Below are positions 50,101-60,593 of a stretch of 64,000 nt of DNA, in pieces. A program made the translations under genes and the position numbers. Within the stretch, counting starts at the first letter, position 1. Every line of letters starts with the position of its first letter. The stretch comes from Tubiluchus corallicola (Eukaryota; Priapulida; Priapulimorpha; Priapulimorphida; Tubiluchidae), in NCBI GenBank assembly GCA_030141605.1, contig JAQGDQ010000192.1, positions 62,001 to 126,000 on the forward strand, given 5' to 3'. The notes under the pieces are model-generated. The model was given only the letters and a program-made list of their open reading frames with translations. It had not been told where the DNA came from and searched no databases.

Positions 50101-52069
50101 GATGGACCAGGTTTATATGACATTATTATTTTACCTTTTAATGTTGATTATACTTGCTATAAGTCTGCGCTAAGTCTTATATTCTATTTCCATTTTATAT
50201 AAATGATCTTCTTAGTTAAAGGCTTATTGCAATGACGAAGTTGTTTAACTTTTTATTAGCTTATTTTTTTGGTGCAGCATAATTAAACGGTCCAAGAGAA
50301 TCGCTCTTGTACACTTTAGTCTTAGACGTGTGTAATGATAATGATGATGACGATAATGATGATGATGGTGTCAGTAGCGATGGCGGTAATGATGATGATG
50401 ATCTTTATTATGTATAAATGCTTCCTTATGTCACGTTTAACTCGAGCATTAGCTATTTACGTTACAATGTTTAGCATTATCATCAAACAATGGCATCGAG
50501 TTTTTTTTTCATTATACGTGCAATGAAACAGTTGAACTATCCTAGTAAAAATGTAAAATAGTTCAGCATTTTCTTTAAAAAAGTGTGAGTTTTGTTCCGG
50601 AAACCATTGCAAAAAGACCATGTCTTTATGGCAGAGATGCATTTTCAAAAATGAAATGAGTTGATAATTTTGGCATTCTTCAGTTTTCCATAGTGACTGT
50701 AATATTTCTATTTGTAGTTATCTTTGATCCAGCTGTATTCTACGGACATTCAGAATACGAGTTGGGAATTTCAGGGATGTTTGGTGGATTTTCAGACCGC
50801 TTCTACAAATCGTATCACAGTGTCATTCCCAAGGCGAAAAATTTCGATACTAGACATAAACTTTATTCCTTGTTCCATTATTTAAACCACTGGTAGGTTT
50901 TTAGTCAGTAATAAAATGAAACAAAATGAAATCTTTTTCATTTTTCTAATAATAAACACGTTACTTTCAAAGCTTTTTTATTTTGCTGTCTTTCTCTGAC
51001 TCACTCACTCACTCTGTCAGTCAGTCAGTCACTCACTCACTCACTCACTCACTCACTCACTCACTCACTCACTCACTCACTCACTCACTCACTCACTCAC
51101 TCACTCACTCACTCACTCACTCACTCACTCACTCACTCACTCACTCACTCACTCACTCACGCACGCACGCACGCACTCACTCACTCACTCACTCACTCAC
51201 TCACTCACTCACTCACTCACTCACTTGCCCTCTCTCCCCCTCTTTCCCCCATGCTCTTTCAAATTCAAATGATTGTCCTTCTTCTACAGTATCTGTTCTT
51301 ACTGTGTTATCACCATTTTCATAATTTCCTGCCTGCTTTCCTTCTTTCTTCCATTTCCATTGTATCCAATTTTTCGCATTCCGCCCCTGTCCTTTTCACC
51401 CCCAACCGAACCCAACCCACCCCATTCCATTCCATTTTGTCATTTTTAGCTTTTCCTTTTATTTTCTCTCGCAAATTCCTCACTGCATAAAATGTGTTTA
51501 CGTTTGTAGTAGCCATTAAGCAAGCAATTACTTCACTTAAAAGGTGCAATTTATTTCTGCATAAAATTTAGACAAATATTTACATACTAATAACGTCAGC
51601 TTTCAGACATTAAAACGTTTACAAAAAAGCTATTCTCTAATTTCGACAGCTGTTGCCATTTATGTGTTTTTTCCTCATCAAATTCCCTGAAAAAATGGAA
51701 AAAAGAAAAATGTTGTTCAGTTCTAGGAGTATGAGAGACCAAACTGAGATGACACTTAAAATGTTGACATTAGTGAGTTCACTGTATGCAAAATAACCAC
51801 AGCAAGAGTGCATGAAAGTGGCTTTTCGTGTTGCGAATTGAATTCAAGTGTGAAAGAACGAGTGGATTTTGACGTGGCTGTCAAATTGCCATGTGTTAGT
51901 GACTTATTTGCAAAGATATTTTCTTTCAGTTGACAGATCTTTGACAGACTTTTGAGCAAGCCTTATATGCAAACTTTAATCACTTTTTTTCTTAAGGAAC
52001 CATTTTGGAGGCGGATACAGAGGAACTGCAATATCCCTAATGAAACAATTACTGGGAAAGGAAAAGTAG
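27589..52069 (+). CDS. FN3KRP: Fructosamine/ketosamine-3-kinase (8 exons, complete)
   Basis: Phosphorylates the C3 hydroxyl of ketosamines on glycated proteins, which makes the adduct unstable and so repairs the protein; cytosolic. Eight exons splice in one frame to 311 residues, against ~309 for human FN3K and FN3KRP. Visible motifs: start MEALIKKEL; nucleotide loop [11 protein letters not shown] with the Cys that acts as a redox switch in this family; VFVK-like IFVKFN Lys; VPKPIKVLD hinge region; CCGYLP; catalytic loop HGDLWSGN; metal-binding [15 protein letters not shown]-terminal [12 protein letters not shown]. The wording ([23 protein letters not shown]) is nearer to FN3KRP than FN3K, but an invertebrate copy may predate that duplication. 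Introns 1 (8.5 kb) and 3 (9.4 kb) are huge. No damage seen. Confidence 0.94.
35114..35191 (+). repeat. (GA)n microsatellite
   Basis: Nearly pure GA run of about 78 bp in kinase intron 1, with one tga interruption. Confidence 0.97.
35303..35678 (+). repeat. 360-bp repeat B, copy 1
   Basis: Shares cttctattcacac, tttttagcgaatgtcatccc, tttctttgcaggg and gatgctcattttaaaaggtc, in order, with 36787-37139. About 1.5 kb separates the copies, with kinase exon 2 between them. Confidence 0.85.
36209..36292 (+). CDS. FN3KRP: Ketosamine-3-kinase exon 2
   Basis: After ttatttttag; encodes [18 protein letters not shown] and [10 protein letters not shown], matching the family helix and hinge. Donor gtagta. 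It is isolated by 8.5 kb from exon 1 and lies between two copies of a 360-bp repeat. Confidence 0.94.
36787..37139 (+). repeat. 360-bp repeat B, copy 2
   Basis: Second direct copy of the block at 35303-35678, downstream of exon 2. Both copies are non-coding and diverged by scattered substitutions and small indels. Confidence 0.85.
37508..37608 (+). CDS. FN3KRP: Ketosamine-3-kinase exon 3
   Basis: Encodes [18 protein letters not shown] and KLGEDLA, the hinge and start of the C-lobe. The acceptor (ctgaatcaaag) has a poor pyrimidine tract close to the AG but a T-rich run just upstream. Ends phase 2 at gtaaaa. Confidence 0.93.
38537..40474 (+). repeat. 38-bp minisatellite, 51 units
   Basis: Head-to-tail units of the form ccttgacttctagtatgaat + acgcattttggtcactta. 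I count 51 units, and the span (1938 bp) is exactly 51 x 38, so no unit has an indel. Four or five unit variants differ in the last 18 bases (tgcatttgggccacata, cgcattttggtcactta, tgtatttgcgtcactta, tgcatgtgcgtcactta). Runs of variants recur: units 22-28 and 43-49 have the same order, as do units 2-6 and 32-36, which shows higher-order duplication. Partial unit remnants follow to about 40490. Confidence 0.97.
41053..41420. repeat. Repeat with ggcc-rich ends
   Basis: Begins agggccggattatgacc and ttgaggcccctaggc and ends near tatgggccccctaagcc. A related start (ggggcgggttaaccattagg) occurs at about 47598 in intron 5. Probably a fragment of a dispersed element; family not identified. Confidence 0.4.
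42643..42791 (+). repeat. Degenerate (AAC/CAG/GAC)n trinucleotide tract
   Basis: About 50 triplets such as aacaacaac, gacgacaac and agcagcaac. Any Cys- or Val-rich frame over it is an artefact. Confidence 0.92.
43395..43815 (+). repeat. Three diverged tandem copies, period ~130-150 bp
   Basis: gaattg-taca--tttt, ttgaacc-agaacatcc and aaatttcaactcgattg recur near 43414, 43562 and 43693. AT-rich spacers with ttaattaactaa separate them. No coding potential. Confidence 0.6.
45005..45400 (+). repeat. Diverged tandem repeat, period ~150-160 bp
   Basis: Recurring words: ccgccatctt, gaattcgttctagtat, ttcatgt-aa-ttt, gttttttcgaaaatga. About 2.5 copies. The open frames here come from the repeat and resemble no protein. 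Confidence 0.6.
47031..47193 (+). CDS. FN3KRP: Ketosamine-3-kinase exon 4
   Basis: After tttttttttcag. Encodes [13 protein letters not shown], then [18 protein letters not shown] and CDDWV, all family hallmarks. Donor gtaaga. Confidence 0.95.
47382..47435 (+). CDS. FN3KRP: Ketosamine-3-kinase exon 5
   Basis: 54-bp exon ([18 protein letters not shown]) between tatttttag and gtaaga, phase 0 on both sides; aligns with F-ARHR-Q-Q-D--EK of the family. Confidence 0.92.
47436..49968 (+). other. Kinase intron 5
   Basis: 2.5 kb; holds a dead reverse-transcriptase fragment on the minus strand and a fragment related to 41053. Between 47930 and 48050 a few loose repeats of catttgg-cacac are seen. No exon recognised. 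Confidence 0.7.
49455..49711 (-). pseudogene. Reverse transcriptase fragment (LINE)
   Basis: Minus-strand frame contains [12 protein letters not shown] (motif A region of non-LTR reverse transcriptases) and [14 protein letters not shown] (motif B region, usually G-RQG--LSP-LF), followed by a shifted YSVDEFF that resembles the motif C run-up. It has lost the frame and both ends, and lies antisense in a kinase intron. Confidence 0.75.
49969..50110 (+). CDS. FN3KRP: Ketosamine-3-kinase exon 6 (catalytic loop)
   Basis: After tttatattag. Encodes [16 protein letters not shown] and [14 protein letters not shown], with the catalytic Asp in HGDLW. Ends phase 1 at gtttat, a weak donor. Confidence 0.94.
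50335..50411 (+). repeat. Degenerate (GAT)n tract
   Basis: gatgatgatgacgataatgatg-type triplets in kinase intron 6; non-coding. Confidence 0.85.
50718..50892 (+). CDS. FN3KRP: Ketosamine-3-kinase exon 7 (metal-binding Asp)
   Basis: After ctatttgtag. Encodes [17 protein letters not shown], where FDP is the DFG equivalent, then [14 protein letters not shown] and LFHYLNH. Ends phase 2 inside the Trp codon at gtaggt. Confidence 0.95.
50998..51225 (+). repeat. (TCAC)n tetranucleotide microsatellite
   Basis: About 55 TCAC units with a short gcac variant block near 51160, in the last kinase intron. Its THSL-repeat frame is an artefact. Confidence 0.97.
51997..52069 (+). CDS. FN3KRP: Ketosamine-3-kinase exon 8 (C-terminus)
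   Basis: After ttttcttaag. Completes Trp and encodes [20 protein letters not shown] then KEK-stop, as in the family. No AATAAA follows closely; an ATTAAA occurs about 420 bp downstream. Confidence 0.93.
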
Positions 52070-55000
52070 CATAAACTTATCCTGTTATTCTCTCTGAAGT
52101 GCATTATCTACAATTGAGAACTAAAAATTCATTTCATTAATATGAGCTGTATGGTCCATAAGGGGAGATATGCATCTACAATGATGTGTTTATCTGTGAG
52201 GCGTTTCTATATTGGGTGGCAAATCCTCCTTGCTCGAAAAAAGTAGCGTGTCTAATAGTTTTGTTCGGGAAAAACTTAATTTTGTCTAAGTTCATCGATT
52301 TGTAATATTATTATGCAAAGTACGGGCAGTTACATAAAACTGCCATATAATTTGCATGTTATTTAAATATTGCACTCAGGTTATGAAACAATGATGCGAA
52401 GCAATGGGGATATAAAATGAGATACTTCTTGTTAATCAGTCGTCTGGTTGTAGTTAATGGAATAATTTTCCAGCTATATTAAGTGTTAAGAATTAAAAAT
52501 GTGAAATATGCCTTTCACAGTTGTGTGCGCATGCAATTGCTGTAGGTCAAAGGTTAAGTGTACCACAGCAACGCATCTTAACTTTAACCATCATGTGTGT
52601 AAAGCAAAGTTGTCTGCCGCATCAGTTCAGTAACTTCAGTTGTTTTACGTGGATTTTATTTAATTATTAAGTCTGTGCATACAGTGATTTACTAGCTTGG
52701 CAACAAGAAAAAATGAACGAGGTGAGGTTCTAGCTAGCTGTTAAAACTGTTACTAGTATGGGCTGCGAGACATTGTCAAGTGTACACAAGTGCGTTGTCT
52801 GATGCACTTGACCTTTGACCTTTTCACGTCATCAATTGCTGGAACTATGGAAAGACTTATTACGTATTTACAGACTTCAATATCATGTAGATAACCTGTA
52901 TCAATACTGCCATTGATTGGTTTCTTAAACCTAGTGCAGATAGAAGACAGAAAACAGCAACCGTGAAACAGTTTTTCTCTACTGTGTCACTAGTGATGAG
53001 GGGTAATGACGACAGCAAAGTTCATGATGGTGGTGATTATGGTGATAATATGACAAAGATGATGTTGATGAAGAGCACGACTATGATGATGAAGATAATC
53101 ATGACGTCATGATGTCATGACCATGATGATGAAGAAGGTGATGATATTCTTGACCACAACGATGAACCTGTTGATAACGGTGCTCACAGTAGTGGCAATG
53201 ATAAAGATCATACAGTGATGATTATGATGATAATTACAATGATAATGATATTGATGGCGGTCTATACTAAGAAAAGCTATGCTGTTAATGAAGGCGGGAA
53301 AATGGTAAACCCGCACATTGTTAGATTACGTGGATTCGTTCATGATTGGTCATTGGTTAATGACTGTGTAGCTGCCAATGCTTGTAGCAAACTGAAAACA
53401 TTTTGTCTTGTATTTTTGTTTTCTGCGCTCTTGGCTTCAGGGATGTTTTTAATCAATTATTGCAGTTTGAATGTTCACTAAGTACCATTAGCTCTGCAAC
53501 AGCTCTTACAGATGGCAGCAGCAGTTTTGTAAAAACGCTCTTGTAATATATATATAAAATGTGAGCCATTCTTTGACAACAAAAGGCAATATAGCATCTC
53601 TTCAAAGTTTTCTTTTTGTAAATTTGAAAGTGATGGTTTTATAAGTTAATTTTATGGTATGCATTTTATTATTGTTTTTATGATGTATGTACGTGTGTTT
53701 GATTAAAACATAATAATGCAGCAACTGCAATGGAAAGGTTTAAAATGGAATTTATATTGTTCTACTGTTATATATTGTTTCTTTGTGCAGGACAAGTTCA
53801 GACATTTGGAAGCTGGTTTAACCCACGTTTACTTTGGTTTTTTTTGTATCATTTTTGAACAGTATCACTATGTTAGGCAGTAATTTTTAGAACCTGCAAA
53901 TAGGATTCTGGCTTTGTTGTGGAGCTCAACACATAACTACTATAAACAGCAAGGTCGTAATCAGAGAATGCTATGCGACTTGAATTTTCCACTAGTAGCT
54001 AAATGTTTGTTGTACTGAACAATTACGCAAACAATTATGAGCTGCCCGCTATTTTAATATGAGGTGACAATTTCTAGTTCTCAAATATATCACTTTTAAT
54101 TAGCTATAATTGTTTGTATCCTTTATAATTTAAATACGCCAATATTATGCATGGAATTACCTCAGTCAGATTGTTCGTTTGTTTCACAATCAGCTGTACG
54201 TAGTTCGATTTCGAAATGAATTTCCAAATTTAGAAGTTTTTTACGTACACACAAAATTAATTTATCAAAACTAGAGTAGATAATTATTAGAATCAACTTG
54301 TTAATTCGAAGTCTTGAATTTTTGTTTTAAATAACGTTATTAGTGTTGTAGAACTTGTATTGCTGCTGTATAATATGTTGGTTGAATGACTGACTGCCTG
54401 TAGTTTTTTAACCTCTGCAAGTTGAAATCACGAATTTACGGCTGGCGTGTATTAAATAACTAAGTATTTAACATGATTTAACTAGAGCCATCTGTTACGA
54501 CTGTTATTAAATATAGGCCTCTATATTGATTTTAAGCTGCTGCAAAATATAGCTATTGTAATTAGCACTTATAAACCTGTGGAAAAATAAGATGCCTTTA
54601 CTCCTCAATAACTGTTGCAAATTTTTGGTACATTTGTTTATTTCAAAGAATAAATTTTCAATGATTCCCTCAGAAGTTTCTACTTTTTCATCCTAACATA
54701 TATAAACCCTATCTTTTGTACGCAATAGCTAATTATTATAGTATATAATATAACTTGATATAACTTGTGCAAACATAGCATCTATCATATCAGACAAGAT
54801 TCAAAAACTATTAATCATTATAATTTTACTGTCAAAATCATTATTGATAATGATACTAACTCAATTAATTAAATGTTGATATGAAAATAACATAATACCA
54901 TGCACATGAACGGAAAATACAAGTGTTTTATTTAGTCTATTATTAAATATTGTTTGCTGTAGATGTTCCTGCAGGAAGTGATTTCTTGTTAATTTAAAAG

Positions 55001-55600
55001 ATTTGTCATCATCGTCATTAGAAATTTATTTCTAGTTTTTCTAACTTTTTTAATATGACCTTAATAATTTTATTTGGCCTACTGCCCTGAGTGTGTAGCT
55101 AGCTAATTCTATTAGTTCAACCTGGTATCTAGAGTTCCTGCTTGCTTTATTTATGTCACCGTTTTTTCGCGTCCTCTTTTTTCATCGTGTTCGGATTGTC
55201 GGGCCTTGGTACTGGAAAAGTTTTGAGTTACGCATGTCGCCTGATAGCACAGGGCCCCGAATTCACAGGCAAATTGACGTACTTTTAGGCCAGAAGACAA
55301 AAGTATCAGGTATACTGCCATGGATATAATTACGTAAAAGTCTTACTAAGGTTCTTGATAAAATTATCATATTTCAAGAAAATGCCATATATTACGGCCA
55401 AATTCCCTGAGGATCACATGAACACACTGTCCAGAATTAGAAGAATGCAAGCTAGACTAAGCGTTCCAAAGCTGTGTGTCAAATGCCGAAAGTTTGACAG
55501 TAACGTGGAGTTCTCAGTTAAAGTTTGGCTCTGCGACAGACCAAGTTCCACCAAAGAACGATGTGTTGTATACTAACGCGTTCTGACCGTTCACAAACCA
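52070..55600. other. Intergenic DNA downstream of the kinase gene
   Basis: Apart from the GAT-rich tract, no feature is supported. An acceptor-like tctttgtgcag at 53790 opens a 30-codon frame, but nothing upstream joins to it. Confidence 0.5.
52995..53265 (+). repeat. Degenerate GAT/ATG-rich tract
   Basis: Long run of gatgatgat, gatgaag and gataat words downstream of the kinase gene; the Met/Ile-rich frame starting at 53215 begins within it. Confidence 0.75.
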
Positions 55601-55939
55601 ATATTGTTTAACGATTATGAATAAAAAAATCTAAAACCAGTCCAACTTTCTAAAGGCATATATTTTTAATGTAAAAAAACAATCATATTCATCTAAATTA
55701 GACCTATACATCAATTTAGTTCATAGATAACATTTACGTGACATCTATTGTACTTAATGTTTGCTTGACCATGTTAATCAATGTGTGCCCGAAAGCGTAA
55801 TTTGTAATTGATCAGTGCACATTTATATACATCTAGAAAGAGTTAGAAAAAAATCAATAAAACAGTTAAGGTGAATTAAAATTGATAAATCATTAATATT
55901 GATTTGTTGCCATTTAATCATGCTTCTTTCCCCAGTCTT

Positions 55940-56000
55940 GCTTATATAATATAGTAATAATATGGTTCTTCATAATAATCAGTTTCATAAACTCTGCGAC
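55940..56000 (-). pseudogene. Tyr-rich peptide exon, copy E (truncated)
   Basis: Only the 3' half remains (RRVYETDYYEEPYYYYII-stop); the 5' half and acceptor are deleted. Confidence 0.45.
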
Positions 56001-56236
56001 CGACTTTAAGTAAGTAAACCTTTATACGACACCTATTGTAATTAATGTTTGCTTGACCATACTCGTTTAATGTGTAGTGTACTCAAAAGGATAATTGGTG
56101 ATTAATTAGTGTACATTAATATTCATTTAGAAAAAGTTAGGAAAAGTCAATGTAACAGTTAAGGCAAATTAAAATTGACATAGAAATCATTAATGATTAT
56201 TTGTTGCGATTTTCCCCCGGCTTGTTTCTATAATAT

Positions 56237-56641
56237 TGTACTGCAGGGCTGTGATGAGATAGTGTAATACTGGCAGGAGAATACAGCAGCCTTCTCAGGT
56301 GTGCGTGTGAACGTGGCTCTAACTAGCACATAGACGCTTATTCTGACCTTGTGTTAGTGGGAGCCACTAGTCACGTGCGCACCTGAGCTTATAAAAAGGG
56401 TAGGTCTGCTCTAGATCCTTGTCAGTGGTCAGTGGGCATCTCATCTCATCGCAGTTCTGTTCGCACTTCATCAGGCTTTCTGTTGCTCCATTCGGTAAGC
56501 TGTCTGGAACATTTATTTTGTTGGGTAATAAATCGTCATTTTTTTATGTTATTCATTTTGGTTTTTGTCTTTGAGTCATGCCGCACGGTGTAGGCCGCGG
56601 TGCCATCCGTTCTGCCTCCACTAAAAGTGGAGAGCAGTCCA
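56237..56641 (+). mobile_element. Solo LTR (~405 bp)
   Basis: Begins tgtactgc and ends gcagtcca: TG...CA ends with near-perfect short inverted repeats. It is flanked by (a)atat on both sides, a 4-5 bp target duplication, at a point where other array units read straight through. Internally there is a TATA box (tataaaaagg, 56389) and an AATAAA (56527). No internal region or second LTR is present, so it is the product of LTR-LTR recombination of a retrotransposon. Confidence 0.75.
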
Positions 56642-56745
56642 ATATAGTAATGTGGTTCTTCATAATAATCAGTTTCATAAACTTCACGATCGAAATCCGG
56701 AAAGAAGCCAATAAATGGATCCCCGCCTTGTGCAACTAGAAAACT
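56642..56745 (-). CDS. Candidate Tyr-rich peptide exon, copy C, running into an LTR
   Basis: Follows ttcttctag on the minus strand and reads SFLVAQGGDPFIGFF, PDFDREVYETDYYEEP, HYYI. Its normal 3' end is replaced by a solo LTR (56237-56641), into which the frame continues for about 30 more codons before a stop. Either a chimeric or a dead copy. Confidence 0.3.
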
Positions 56746-57389
56746 CTAGAAGAAGCGTGATTCGCTGTACATATTATTTCATAAAATGTCTGATTTTAAG
56801 TAGCTAGACTTCAGTTTGTTTTAAAACAATAATTCATAATTTTAATGGCGACTGTATTAGGGGCCAAGCCAAGACTAAAACATGGGTTTTGCAAGGGCGT
56901 AAATATTGGTGTATTGAGACTGGACACATGACGATTGGAAACGGGAAATTTTTGACACGATTAAGAATAGTAGCATTAATCAGTTTGGAGGCACTTCCCA
57001 CCTGTTTTTCTCTAGAAGTGATTAGTCGAGAAAGTGTGTTGCTCATCTACAAGTTGTCAAAGGTCAGTTAATGCACTTCCCCTTTTTGTCTTGAAGAGAT
57101 TGTTCCCAAACCTATCCTAATCTATAGTTGAATAGACATTTCCTGAGCCTATCGTTACGAATTGAGGCACACTGCCACACGGTGTAGCCGTCTAGACTTT
57201 CTGTCATACTTGTCTTTTCTGCTGAATTGTTGTACCAATTGATGTATAATAGGGAGACTGCGAGACTCCAAGTTCAAACTCAATCAAATTTTTCCCATAG
57301 TTTGGAATAAAAATCTGGCCTATTGTGCCAAAGCAATTATTTAAACATGCGGGCTCGTTTTCGAGAATATAATTTATTGTGTTTTTAGT

Positions 57390-57465
57390 CAACCTATATG
57401 GTAATAGAAGATGACTTCAGTGGTGATGGCGAAAGCAATGACGATGAAGATGCTGAGTGATGGTA
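57390..57465 (+). other. Acidic open frame in the array (plus strand)
   Basis: After an acceptor-like gtgtttttag it reads STYMVIEDDFSGDGESNDDE and DAE-stop. Related plus-strand frames recur at 57765, 58705, 60067 and 62985 (VIVDNVS, IIIVDDITG, VIMDNVSGSS). The opposite strand of the same DNA gives a hydrophobic leader-like frame, so it is unclear which strand, if any, is coding. Confidence 0.2.
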
Positions 57466-58219
57466 CAGACGCATATACGTTTGAAAGCAATCTAAATATG
57501 TAATTCATTTTTTAAATCTATATTTTATGAGGTCATAAATGAATTATGTTCATCAAAACAGCGTTGTTGTCTGTGTTTAGGATGCTGAAACTTGTAATAA
57601 TTCATATAATTTTTCATCTGCGATTTTTGCATCGCAGATAATTTGGTTGTTTATATTGAATGTATAAATTGTAATACGTATGCAAATTCTATATACCTAT
57701 GGAACGGTGTGCAAGATGTAATATTATAAGAATCTATTTCTTGGAATTTTTATCAACCTAGAGTAATAGTAGATAACGTTAGTATCAGCAGTGACAACTA
57801 TAATGATGAGGAGAACGAAAATGATGACACAAATTTTGGAGGTTTGACCACAAACCGATATTGTTAGAAAAAAATGTAAAGCCAGGCCAACTTTCTAAAG
57901 ACATATAATCATAATGTAAAAATCTATTATATTACTCTAAATTAAATTTACACATTTACTTTATTCACAATTCACATTTAAAAGAAACCCATTGTAATTG
58001 ATGTTTGTTTGAGAGTGTTTGCTTAATGTGTTCCCAAAAACACAATTACGCACATTGATATGCTCAGAAGGATAATTGGTGATTAATTAGTGTGCATTAA
58101 TAGTCATTTAGAAAAAGTTAGGAAAAATCAATGTAACAGTTAAGGCAAATTAAAATTGACATAAAAATCATTAATGATGATTTGTTGCCATTTAATCATG
58201 CTTCTTTCCCCAGTCTTGC

Positions 58220-58333
58220 TTATATGATGTAGTAATAATATGGTTCTTCATAATAATCAGTTTCATAAACTCCACGATCGAAATCCGGAAAGTAGCCAAT
58301 ATATGGAAACCCAGCTTGTGCAACAAGAAAAAC
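58220..58333 (-). CDS. Candidate secreted Tyr-rich peptide exon, copy A
   Basis: Minus strand, right after actcttcttctag (pyrimidine tract plus TAG, a good acceptor). Reads 37 codons in phase 0 to a stop: VFLVAQAGFPYIGYF, PDFDRGVYETDYYEEP, then a Tyr run. VFLVAQA looks like the end of a signal peptide with an A-x-A cleavage site. The remainder is acidic and about one-third aromatic. No family recognised. It lacks its own start codon, so an upstream exon such as 63514-63555 is needed. Confidence 0.4.
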   Translation of the reverse strand, partial: VFLVAQAGFPYIGYFPDFDRGVYETDYYEEPYYYYII

Positions 58334-59249
58334 CTAGAAGAAGAGTCATTCGCTATACTAATTATCTCATAAAAATGTTGTGATTTTAAGTAACTAAACC
58401 TTAGTTAGTTATAAATCCAAAATATATGAATGAGATGTGCGACTATATAATAGGCTGAGCCAAGACTAAAACGTGGGGGCGTCAGAGCTATAATACTGAG
58501 TAGTGATAGTAGTAGTAGTAAGTAGTAGTAATATTAATCTGTTTAGGGCACTTCCATCACACTTGTCCTTTTTGCTCGAACTAAGTTCAAACTCTACTAT
58601 TTTTTTTCGAAAATTGGAATCAACTCTGGCATATTACGTTAAAGTTCTTAGTCTATCACTTGACTGCGGGAGCTATATTTTGGAAAACATAATTCCTCCA
58701 GTTTTTAATCAACCTATATGCTAATAGAGGGTGACTTCAGTAGTGATGATAGATTACTAATAATTGTAATATGGCAAAAATTTGAGACAATATAATTCCT
58801 GGTGTTTTTCAATCAACCTCTAGGGTAACTATAGTACATGACATCACTGAATGCAGTGACAGCAAAATGTTGAAGAAAATGATGAAGACAGTAACATTGA
58901 CGATACAACTTCTTGTACGTTTGTTCACAAATCAATTTTGATGAAAAATATTGAGGGTGAACCAGGAAAAAAATAAAGCCAGTCCAAATTTCTATAGGCA
59001 CATATTTATAGTGTAAAAAATCAATTGTAGCATTCTGAATTAGATTTATACATCCATTTTATTCATAATTCATATTTATAGGACACCTATTCGTTGTGAT
59101 TAATGTTTGTTTACTGTGTAATACTGGAAAGCATAATTAAGGCACATTAATATACATTTAAAAAAGTTAGAAAAAAATTAGTAAACCAATCTAGGGTGAA
59201 TTAGACTAGATATGAAGATCATTAATATCGATTTGTTGCCATATAATCG

Positions 59250-59378
59250 TGCTTCTTTTCTCAGACTTGTTATTATATAGTAATATGGCTCTTCATAATA
59301 CTCGGTTTCATACATTCTACAATCAAAATGCAGAAACTAGCCAAAAAACGGAAATGCGGCTTGACCAACAAGAAAAAC
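59250..59378 (-). pseudogene. Tyr-rich peptide exon, copy D (broken)
   Basis: Same acceptor and start (VFLVGQAAFPFFG) but a TAG stop replaces the Tyr codon that follows. After the stop the frame still reads MYETEYYEEPYYYIIT. Probably a pseudo-copy. Confidence 0.45.
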
Positions 59379-60479
59379 CTAGAAGAAGAGCCATTCACTA
59401 TACTAATTCTTTAATAAAAATGTCACAATTTTAAGTAACCTTAGTTAGTTTTAAGACCAAAACACATAAATCGAATGCGTGATTATATAAGCGGCTGAGC
59501 TAAGACTAAGACTTGAGAGGTGCAAGGGCTCAACTACTCGCATGTTTGGAAGCATGCAAATTTGGACACAAAGTGATTGAAAACAGACATTTTTAACACA
59601 AGCAAGAATTGTAATATTAATCAGTTTTGAGACACTTCTCATCTTTTATTCTCCAGAACTGATTGGTCGAGTAAACGTGGTGCTCCTGTACGAGATGTCA
59701 AAGGCAATGTATTTGTTCCCCTTTTCTCTAGAATTTCTGATTGCCAAGCACATCAGAAACTTACAGGTTTGAAATCAGTCCATATATGTAAATCCATTTT
59801 TAAATGTATATCTTATTAGATCATAAACCAATTATGTTCACCTAAACAGCATTGTTGTTTGTGTTTAGGGTACTAAAACTTGTAAGAGCACATATTGCTT
59901 CTTATCTGCTATTATTTCATAATAAGTCATTTATTTTTATTATTATATGTATATGCTGCAATGTCTTCGAATTCTATATAAATATGGAAGAGTGTGCAAA
60001 ATATATAGATTACTGAAACTGAAGGAAGGAAAAAATTGGAGAGAATGCAATTCCTGGTGTTTTCGTCAACCTGTAGGATAATTATAGTGGATGACATCAC
60101 TGGATGAAGTGACAGCAATAATGATGAAAACAACAATAGTGATGATACAACGTCTTGGACGTTTGTTCACAACCAATATTCTTGAACGCTCATAAATCAG
60201 AAAAAACATAAAACCAGTCCAACTTTCCATAGGTATATATTTATAATGTAAAGAATCTATCATATTCATCTAAATTAGACTCATACAACAATTTAGTTCA
60301 TAGTTCCCATTTACGGAACACCTATTGTAATTAATGTTTGCTTAGCCATGTTTGTTTAATGTGTGCCCGAAAGCATAATCTGTATTTGATCAGTGCGCAT
60401 TAATATTGGTGAATTAAAATTGACATAAAAACTATGTTGATTTGTTGCCATTTAATCATGCTTCTTTCCCCAGTCTTGC

Positions 60480-60593
60480 TTATATGATGTAGTAATAATA
60501 TGGTTCTTCATAATAATCAGTTTCATAAACTCCACGATCGAAATCCGGAAAGTAGCCAATATATGGAAACCCAGCTTGTGCAACAAGAAAAAC
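60480..60593 (-). CDS. Candidate secreted Tyr-rich peptide exon, copy A'
   Basis: Same as the exon at 58220-58333, offset by 2260 bp; sequence and acceptor are identical over the exon, which points to a recent duplication of the unit. Confidence 0.4.
   Translation of the reverse strand, partial: VFLVAQAGFPYIGYFPDFDRGVYETDYYEEPYYYYII

Noticed and set aside
50983-51324. Thr-His-Ser-Leu repeat protein
   Set aside because: Translation of the TCAC microsatellite inside a kinase intron.
53791-53883. Terminal exon reading DKFRHLEAGLTHVYFGFF
   Set aside because: Acceptor-like start and an open frame, but no partner exon and no recognisable similarity.
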